Shown one piece after another: positions 56,090-64,000 of a DNA stretch of 64,000 nucleotides (the first letter of the stretch is position 1; each line of letters begins with the position of its first letter). The stretch comes from Pisaster brevispinus (taxonomy: Eukaryota; Echinodermata; Asteroidea; Forcipulatida; Asteriidae), in assembly GCA_023634235.1 (NCBI GenBank), contig JAMKCF010000051.1, positions 372,001 through 436,000 on the forward strand, in the 5' to 3' direction. The position numbers and the translations under genes were made by a program. The notes under the pieces were generated by a model. The model saw nothing but the letters and a program-made list of their open reading frames with translations, was not told the DNA's origin and ran no database searches.

Positions 56090-59000
56090 TTGGGGTTAAA
56101 AAACAAATAGTTTGTCCATTACTGTACATGTGTATCTGCCGTCTGAATAGTAACACTTTGTTTTCAGCTGCAACCATTTTTGGCATTGATTTAAACTATT
56201 TAATATTTACTTTCTGTAAATAGTTTCAAAGATTAGTTGTCAGTAGTAGATAATTTCAGCCAGCTCAATACTCAATGACTCAAAACAGTACAGAGAGATT
56301 GACTTAACAGTCAGTCCCTCTTAGAGCTTAAGTTCATGCAAAAACAATATTCTAAAATTAGGGTTGTAGTTGAGTCACCTGTGTTGAGTCTGAGTCCGAG
56401 TCCCTAGTCACAAGTCACTTGGCTTGAGTCCGAGTATCAAGTCACTTGGGTCAAGTTTAAGTCACGAGTCACTTGGGTTTAGTCCAAGTCTGAGTCACAA
56501 GTTACTTGGTTCCAGTCCATGTCCCGAGTCACTTGGGTCTAGCCACTTAGCTTGAATCTTATTGTCGAGTCACTTGGGTCGAGTCTTGAGTCCCAGTTCC
56601 TAGCCACTTAGTTTGAGTCTGAGTACCAAGTTACTTGGATCGAGTTAGAGTCTGAGTCCAGAGTCAATTGGGTAGAGTCCAAGTCCAAGTCATGAGTCAC
56701 TTGTTTAAATCACTTAAAAGTAAGAACACTTTAACCATTTCATTTAGATGACTGGAATGCAAACCAAATGTTGTAAAATAGGAATTGAAAATGACAAACT
56801 TTGCTTCAACACATTTAGTATAAACTAAGTTCTGCAATATGCAATTAAAATGTTAGTTAAGGCTCAGTTCTGGTTTTTGCTTTACCAATACCCCTTGCCC
56901 CATCTCCAGAATGTCTTTATGCGACTAATTGCCTAAGCTTTAACTTTAGAGCACATCTATCTCCCCCCTCCCAGGGATTGTGAGTGACTAAAAGAGGGAT
57001 CTATTTCCTGAGAATGCAGGCCAAAGGTAATAGGTCCCTCACTTCTGGAGACTCAAGGGCCCAAGAAATGTCAACAATTAATTCATTACCAATTAAATCA
57101 TAAGCATTTCAACACTTCAAGGAATGTTTTAGTTTCCCCAGTTGTGTTTTTTAATTGTTGTTCACTGTTCACATCATGAGAGGGTGCTGTATCAAGTCAA
57201 AAAGATTAAGTGTATTGCCTCGTTCGGGAACTATTTCCTGCAAATTATGCGCACCCACATCTAGTTTACGGTGGCGCAAATCTCATGCACTAACCCAACG
57301 TGACCATGTTTCAGCAAACCAGACCACAGAACTAGCAAGAGGTGTGTTATAATGCAATTTTTTGTGGGGCATGACAATTTTAACTGTTTTTATTCCAATG
57401 TCTGATTGAAAAGAGTGAGCTTTTTGAAAAAGCGCAGAATACATGTTTTTATTAGTTATAGGGTTTTGTCTTCGTTAGTAATTCTTTGTGCATAATAGAA
57501 TCACGCTACCAATTGCCTCATAAACTTGTTACAAATATTTATTTTACCAACATTTACATGATGACATTAAACATTTAAATGGGGTCTTGATTGAACATTT
57601 CTATTATTTCTTGTTAAAGTTTTAACCCCTACATACAGGCTTGAAACACAAAATCCAAGATGGTTGCCAGGTATGGCAACCAAATTGAGTTCCCACAATG
57701 CATTGACCATCATCACATGACACGTTACCACTAAATTGGTCATAAATTTGATCGGTTTTTAAACAAATTAGTTTTGTTTTCTCCCTCAGTAACACATTCC
57801 ATTGCAATATTTGTGAAGTAAAATTTACTAGTTTGTCCATTTCTGAAACTGCTGTCAGAATTAGTTTTGCTTTGTTTTTTGCTGCATTTATTTTTGGCAT
57901 TAGTTCTAATAATTTAACATTCTGAGAATTTCAGATAGTTTTGTCTGGATTTATTAATTTGTCAATAAAAGGCAATTTTAACCAGCTCCTTACTCAATGC
58001 TTTTTAGATTTTTCACTCATTAAAAACATTTATCTTAATAACAAAAGTCTTATAAAATAGTCAATAGTAAATAATTCAAAGTGAAAACCATTGTTGCCTG
58101 TTTCTCTAAATGGCTTTTGTTATGTTCAGGGGGTGGGGGAGATTAGATAGCCAAGCCAGAGCATTGCTGCAATGGTACAAAGTTGGGCTTTTTGTTGGGC
58201 ATGCTCAAATGATCATTTAACCCACCATTGGCTAATAACAGTGAACTGTTTGAAAACCTGTAAAATCGTTGTACTTTGTATAACTATAAATTGTTGTTGT
58301 TGTTAATAGATTGTTAAGATTTTTTTTCAAAATGCCATTTGCCTTTAAAACTTCTGTCAAGATTTTGACACTGTTATGTGAAGTTTTAATTCACAGCCTG
58401 TCAATGTTATCAGTAGTAAAAAAACATTGCACATTTTTAAGGTTCATGTTGTTTTATATACGAGTTTCTCAGAATTTTTCAAGGAAAAACCCACTTTTTT
58501 AAAAGTAAAAATTGGAAATAAGACAGAAAGAGGAATATCAAACATGCAGTAACAAACTCTGTTGCAATAGGTGTTTTCAAAAAATATTTTATTCAATTAT
58601 TTGTTTGTTATTTATTTGTTGTTTTTAAATAGAGACTAACTTAACTGTCATTCTCTCTTAGAAATTAAGTTCCTTCAAAACCTTATCCTAAAATGTGATA
58701 TTTTTTTTTAGCATTTTGCGGTAGCTCAGTTGACGCTAATTTGAAAAAAAAAACCATTTTAATTGCTGCCTGTTTCAAAATTTTTCCCCTTCAAAAAGTT
58801 GGAAGGGTGGTTGGCTAAGTTACCTCAGCAAGTTTGTTGTTGCAATTGAATATTTTTGTTATTTGTTGTATGTGGTGCATGAAAATTTTAACTATTATCA
58901 TTCCATTATCTGATTTTAACCCTTGTGTTAAAAAGGGTCAACAATTCCTACCACACCATCTAAGGCATATAACAAATTGATGTGCATTTCCTAAAATTTG

Positions 59001-60620
59001 TTACCTCTTTAAGTGACTTCTTTACATGCCCCGCTATTGCCTAGACTGATTTGAGCATTTACATTACCCAGTAATTAAATTTTCCCTTTTAATTAGCTAA
59101 CTTAGTGGCAAGGAAACACCCCTGACTTTACCCTGACGAGCGAAAAGGCCAATTATTTTTACCAAACCATCCAAAATGTAGTTTGAAAAAATCCTGTACA
59201 AAAAAACCTCTAGGGTTGACCCCCCCCTCCCCCCCCCCCAAGACACATGGACTGGTCCATTCTAGGATAACAATGAACTTGATCAGTTGAACTTCTTTTT
59301 TTTTAAGTGAACAAATAGAAACTAATTAATTTTGTTTTTACACCCGTAATAAATTCCGTGATTTAAAAACTACTAGTTTGTACAATACTAAAACTTCTGT
59401 AAGAATTAGTAATGCTTTGTTTTTAGCTGCTACTAAATGGCATTTATGGCATTTATTCTAAGAATTTAAAATGTTTTGTAATTCAAAGAGTTTTTTGGTG
59501 GTAGTGACAAAAAAGTAATGATTTATTAAATTGTCAATAAAGGCTAATTTGTTTGCCAGCTCATTACTCAATGCTTTTAGATCTTACACTCATTAAAAAC
59601 ATTTATCGTCAGAAGAAAAAGTCATTATTAATTCATTAGATGAAAATATCAATTGAAAACATTGTCATTGCTGCCATTTAATTTTTTTTAATATTTATAT
59701 TCTTCTTTTTTCAGAGGGGGGGGGGAGGGTGCGGGTGCTTGGGTAGGACAACAAGTTTATTGCTTCAATGGTACACATTTTGTTGTGGTACATGGTCACT
59801 AAAGCAACAGGATAATTGAAGTAGAAAAACATTTGAAAAAGTGTAAATTCTTTGCATAATTGGAAGTGTAGGGTTTGGATGTTTTTGTTAAATAATTGCG
59901 TTGTCTTTTTAAAATTATGTTTTTACTTTGCTTCATAAAGCTATAAACGCCATTACATTTTATTAGTTATAGCAAAAACTAAACAATTTTAGGGTTCATG
60001 TCATTTTACATAGGCCTACCAGTAGCAGGCAGTATATTGGTCCTTGGAAATAAGTAGGAACCTTAACATGTATCTGGGCTGACCAAGGCCTACTTGTACA
60101 TGTAATGTAGGCTTTTAACTTTTTTAAGTCTCTCTATTAAAACTGTTTATGGTTTTTCCAAGGAAATTATACTAAAAAGTTAAATAAATCCTCCCTGAAG
60201 TAACAATTTGATTGTTAAAAGTGAGTTCAAAATAAAATGTTTTTATAAATTTTTATTTTATAGTTTGTAAGTATATACTTTTTTCTGACCTATTAATTTT
60301 GTTTTTGTTTATTATTTTTATTAATTATTTATTTTTTATGTTTTAAAATTACTTCTTTGGGTGGTCAAAACTACCTGTTTGTGAATTTTTGAACCAGCTG
60401 CAACCGTTTTTGACACGAATTCAAATTGTTTACACTAAAATACTTCTAGTTAATGTGGTGGTTGGGCGGGGGGGGGGGGGGGAAGAAAGTTGTTGGAATG
60501 GCACAAACTTGGGTCTCTGTGTTGGCCTGATCATTTTAACCATAATTTCAATGGCTTAAAAAAAAATTACATTTGAATTTGTTTTTAAATTGCCTCATTA
60601 TCTTTATTTAATTAAGTTTT
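56090..60620 (+). repeat. Degenerate tandem array, unit about 1.5 kb
   Basis: Blocks recur at about 1.5-kb steps. TAGTTTGT...(TTTTGGCATT)...CAGCTC..TACTCAATG appears near 56100, 57830 and 59370. GTGG.GCATGA.AATTTTAACT is at 57362 and 58872. A G tract followed by TTGNTGNAATGG.ACAAA is at 58127, 59717 and 60467. Divergence is high. No gene was found in it. Confidence 0.6.
56370..56710 (+). repeat. Degenerate GAGTC minisatellite
   Basis: Repeated GAGTCACTTGGGT, GAGTCCGAGTC and AAGTCACGAGTC-type units, with several TGAGTCA (AP-1-like) matches. A similar short GGTCTCAAGACTT repeat lies at 30165-30240. Confidence 0.75.
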
Positions 60621-62152
60621 GTTTTATTGCTTGTTGTTTGTTTGTTTGCTTTTTATGGAGCATTTAAGAAGTTAGGTCAAGATACACGAAAAATAAATAA
60701 ATAAAAATGAATGAAAAAAAAACCCTCAAAAATTTGGTACTATTATTAAGAGTATTATATTAATTTACTAGTCGTAAAAAAAATATAATTGAATTACTTA
60801 ATTAGTAATTATTACGAATAATTAATATTCTACTTTCTCAAACAAATTGAAGCTTGCAAAATAAATATTCCACCAAAGATTAAATAATAATGTTCCACAC
60901 AATATATCAAAGTATTTACCCTGAATAACTGGGTTGTTGTTGAGCTCAGCCGACACATTTCCAGTCATAACAAATTAACATAAACCATGTGCTCCTACCA
61001 CCACTGCAGTGTGTGGTATTGTTTACTTAAATAGGTACCCTGACTCACTAAGTATGTCATAGCATGCACAGCTTAAGATTGGAACCATGTTATTATGCTC
61101 TATTAATTATGTTTTTATATTAAATTATGACAGTTTTGTTTTAAATTGTTATACCATATTGTTACCTAAAATTATTCAAAAGGATCTTGTTTGGGGGTTT
61201 TAGAAATTTAAATTATTTTGAGCTTTTTCAGTTTTTAGAATGGACATTTGAAAATAGCGCCACCAATTGATCATGGCTTCCTTAATTTAATTGTGCATGC
61301 AGCATATATGAGATTTTTTGTACACGCGGTTTGGGAAACTTAATTTTGTTATTTGAAGATTGTAATATAATTCGGAAATACCCTGAAGTTTCTTATGAGG
61401 AACAGTCATTTTGTGGAGTCAAAATCAGGTAAAAATGCACTTTCTGGCTTATAGATTAAGGTCAACATTCTGCCTACATAATTTACAAATGATTAAATGC
61501 AATTTTGTATGACATCCTCCATGCATAAACATATATGTGTTCATTTTCCTTATTCTAACAGCAGAACTGGTGTACACATGTACACTGTCCTGTTCCATTA
61601 TCAGGATAATCATATTTTAAGTTTAAAAATCTGACAGTTGGTATCAGTGGACAAGGAAGCCCCAGCTACATCCAAAGCCTAATCAAAGTTCGGTACTTTT
61701 AGTAAAGCGAATTTTCTTAAAGTGACAATGTTCTTTAATCTTTTTGCGTAGATTGTCATTAAACCGCGTTGGCCCTATTTTAACATCAGTTCACCTTTGG
61801 ATATGTGCCCCTATAAATATGCAAACTGCAATATCTTTTAAAAGTGCAGAAATAAAAAATAACATGTATATGCAGCATGCTTTTACTATCTAGGCTTTCG
61901 TTTCATTGCAAAAATTTAATGAAAAGGATCAGATACGTGAACTTGAAATTATAAATAAACAACACAAGACCATAAAGCCTTGGTACTGATGTAATTACCA
62001 AAACTTATGATATCAATTAATTAATTGCCATACAAAGAAATGTGATAAAAAATGCAACAATGAAATGATTTAAGAACAGATCAATAACGTGGTTAAGAAT
62101 TGAACATGAATTGGGCCAAAAACATTGTTATTGGTTAATACAACAAATACAA
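60621..62152. other. Non-coding AT-rich spacer
   Basis: No gene recognised. The five bases TACAA (62148-62152) next to the LTR are a candidate target duplication whose partner lies outside the window. Confidence 0.5.
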
Positions 62153-62361
62153 TGTTGCGTGGACGAGCAGTAAAGCAGAAATGTCAAGGACGAGTAACTG
62201 TTATCAATATCAGAACGGTGTCTGGCTTTATTACATGTATGTACTTAGAGGAGATCAAGATCAAACTAGTCATGTCAGAGAACATACTCAGGATGAGAAC
62301 GTATAGTAAACAATGTGGTCTAGAGGGCGCTATTTGACTTGTCTAAGTCCCCTACTCAACA
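62153..62361 (-). repeat. 3' LTR of a Ty3/gypsy element (209 bp)
   Basis: On the minus strand it starts TGTTGAGTAG and ends CGCAACA, with TGTTG/CAACA inverted ends. Just before it is a purine tract (AAGGGAGGA, 62362-62370) after about 28 A. AATAAA lies at 62227-62232. It contains AGAGGGCGC (62322-62330). The 5' LTR is outside the window. Confidence 0.8.
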
Positions 62362-62365
62362 TCCT

Positions 62366-62366
62366 C

Positions 62367-62399
<33 letters not shown>

Positions 62400-62761
62400 C
62401 ATGAACTTTGGAGCACCCCAAAATGTTTTCATTTCTTTCCTTAGACACTGTGGAGTTAATTACCTTCAAAAGAAAAAAATGAATAGAGAGGTAAAAAGAA
62501 AAAAAAAACGTTGTTGTTTTTTAAAACAATCAAAAACAGAAATTCCTTGCTAAGCGAGCCTTCGAAAAATAGAAGAAAACAGATTTGCAGTGTATTAAAC
62601 AAAATGCGTAAATTATCATGTGACCTTTACATGAATGTCAATCGGGAAATAAAGTAATTTTGCCACAAAAAAGTATTTTGAAACGAGGCTTTGTTGAACT
62701 GTGTCCCTAAATGTCTTTTCCATAATATGAACTTCATGTAGCAGTCCAAATCTTAAACAGT
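62366..62761 (-). other. 3' untranslated region of the gypsy element
   Basis: Lies between the pol stop and the polypurine tract. A long A run on the minus strand (about 62369-62396) directly precedes the purine tract. No extra gene seen. Confidence 0.6.
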
Positions 62762-64000
62762 TCAGTTTCGAACATAATCCTTCAGATAGCTTGGTTCTTT
62801 ATGGATTCTGTCACTTTTCCGGATTGCCTGTTCTAGAATGGGTGGTTTTGCGTGAGCTTTGGGTCCTTGATCAGTGTTCGACATTGGGTTGACTTTGCCA
62901 TGGGTGTCCAACTGCGGGATTTGGCGAGGTAGTGGTTTGGTTCCAGAGCTGGTGTGTGGCATCCATGGTGGTGGTGTGTGTTTGGGCAGTTCAACCTTGG
63001 TAGGACGAATTTGTACTCGGTTTCGACGATACAAGCCATTGTTTTGTCCTTCAACCATATAAGTGCGATCACCCGCAACTTCAACAATTTTGCCAAGGAT
63101 CCAGCGGTCATGTTCCTTAAGCTCAAAGTAAACTGACTGGCCGGGATGGAGTTGCGGTAGATCATGAGCTCTGCGATCGTGGTATTGTTTCACAGCACTT
63201 CTGCGTTTAGCTTTTTGTCTCACAACATCTGGGTCACGGTGATCCTTCTGAAAACGTGGAAGCATGGTACGGGGTTTATAGCCAAAAATCATCTCAGCTG
63301 GGCTCTTGCCAGTGTCTGCACGGGGGGTATTGCGCTGTTCCAACAACGCGATGTTTGGATCGGTCCCATCTTTGCCTACTTTCATTATCAGGTGTTTGGC
63401 TACTTTCACTGCTGCTTCAGCTTTCCCATTAGCACTGTGATGGCCTGGGGAGGATCGAACATGAATAATTCCCCAGTCCTTTAAAAAGTTCTGGAACTCT
63501 CCCGATGTGAATTGCGAACCAGAGTCCGTAGTGAGCACTCTGGGAATACCAAATCGAGCAAACTGCTTTTTGTACAGAGATATCAACTTCGTGCTAGTGG
63601 TGGTCTGCAACTGATCAACTTCAATGAAGTTAGAATAGTAGTCAACGGTTGCTAAGTATTGACGGCCTTTCGCCTCAAAGATATCACTTGCTATTTTGTC
63701 CCATGGGCCATTGCCATCATCTTGTGGCTTAAGTGTCTCCCTCAGGTTACGAGGTCTCAGCTCTTGACAGGGTTCGCATGTATCCACGAGCTGCTTGATG
63801 TCTTTTGCCATATTGGGCCAAAAAACGAGGGATCGTGCACGGCGTATCATGCTATTGTAGCCCATGTGAGCAGAGTGTAATCTCTTCATAATGTCACGCC
63901 TCAGACATTTGGGAATTATGACAGCTTCGCCTTTGAGGATAACTCCATCCTCATAACTGAGTACATCCCTGATGTCATAGTATGGACGTGCATCATTTGG
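62762..64000 (-). CDS. pol: Ty3/gypsy Pol: integrase and C-terminal tail (5' end cut by window edge)
   Basis: The frame is open from the window edge (64000) to the stop at 62762-62764: at least 412 codons. Counting from the Met at 63889, the zinc-binding part has HSAH (5-8) and CEPC (38-41). The catalytic residues are Asp69 (SDIF), Asp122 (TTDSGSQF) and Glu158 (NGKAE), with 35 residues between the last two, the classic D,D-35-E spacing. Upstream, residues such as LSYEDGVIL and VIIPKCLRRDI are the linker between RNase H and integrase. The tail ends RIHKEPSYLKDYV, typical of gypsy elements. The enzyme inserts element cDNA into chromosomes. About 400 bp of untranslated sequence lies between the stop and the LTR. 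No breaks seen, so this could be a live copy. Confidence 0.92.
   Translation of the reverse strand, partial: PNDARPYYDIRDVLSYEDGVILKGEAVIIPKCLRRDIMKRLHSAHMGYNSMIRRARSLVFWPNMAKDIKQLVDTCEPCQELRPRNLRETLKPQDDGNGPWDKIASDIFEAKGRQYLATVDYYSNFIEVDQLQTTTSTKLISLYKKQFARFGIPRVLTTDSGSQFTSGEFQNFLKDWGIIHVRSSPGHHSANGKAEAAVKVAKHLIMKVGKDGTDPNIALLEQRNTPRADTGKSPAEMIFGYKPRTMLPRFQKDHRDPDVVRQKAKRRSAVKQYHDRRAHDLPQLHPGQSVYFELKEHDRWILGKIVEVAGDRTYMVEGQNNGLYRRNRVQIRPTKVELPKHTPPPWMPHTSSGTKPLPRQIPQLDTHGKVNPMSNTDQGPKAHAKPPILEQAIRKSDRIHKEPSYLKDYVRN

Overview
The window is animal nuclear DNA: AT-rich, intron-like and dense in mobile elements. The best guess is an echinoderm (sea urchin or sea star type) or another invertebrate deuterostome. 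Clues are vertebrate-type TTAGGG telomeric repeats, an Ngaro-type tyrosine-recombinase retrotransposon carrying an SGNH hydrolase, a Ty3/gypsy element with very short LTRs, tRNA-derived SINEs, many foldback MITEs and an immunoglobulin-family receptor. This assignment is inference; no diagnostic host marker was seen.

Layout. 1-3340 is a GC-rich satellite with a 442-bp monomer arranged as an 884-bp A/B higher-order repeat; a diverged single relative lies at about 46.40-46.69 kb. 4.7-8.6 kb holds a SINE, an isolated exon of the queuosine-salvage gene QNG1 (6066-6216) and a TA-flanked MITE. 8.67-24.6 kb is a head-to-tail segmental duplication. Copy 1 (about 8672-12872) carries a LINE 3' fragment. 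Copy 2 (about 12873-24607) is interrupted by a 6988-bp Ngaro element (14285-21272) and a 1218-bp solo LTR (22093-23310). The empty site for each insertion is preserved in the other copy.

25.88-27.35 kb holds the only intact host-type open gene: a single-exon type I membrane protein on the minus strand with three Ig domains and a tail carrying an ITIM and an ITSM. 29.9-31.6 kb holds two consecutive exons of a damaged QNG1 copy. One of them is a near-identical twin of the 6-kb exon, and both twins carry the same frame-breaking extra base. 30-44 kb is otherwise a field of foldback MITEs, a LINE tail, tRNA-like SINEs and degenerate direct repeats.

44-62 kb is mostly non-coding. It contains the satellite relative, a telomere-like minisatellite ending in eight perfect TTAGGG units (49.66-50.85 kb), a duplicated block rich in CRE palindromes (52.44-53.86 kb), a GAGTC minisatellite, and a degenerate ~1.5-kb tandem array (56.1-60.6 kb). 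62.15-64 kb is the 3' end of a Ty3/gypsy element on the minus strand, cut by the window edge.

The recognisable proteins fall in three groups: a retroelement set (Gag, RT-RNase H, tyrosine recombinase and SGNH hydrolase of Ngaro, plus the gypsy integrase), the Ig receptor, and the QNG1 exons. Most other open frames are chance or lie in repeats.
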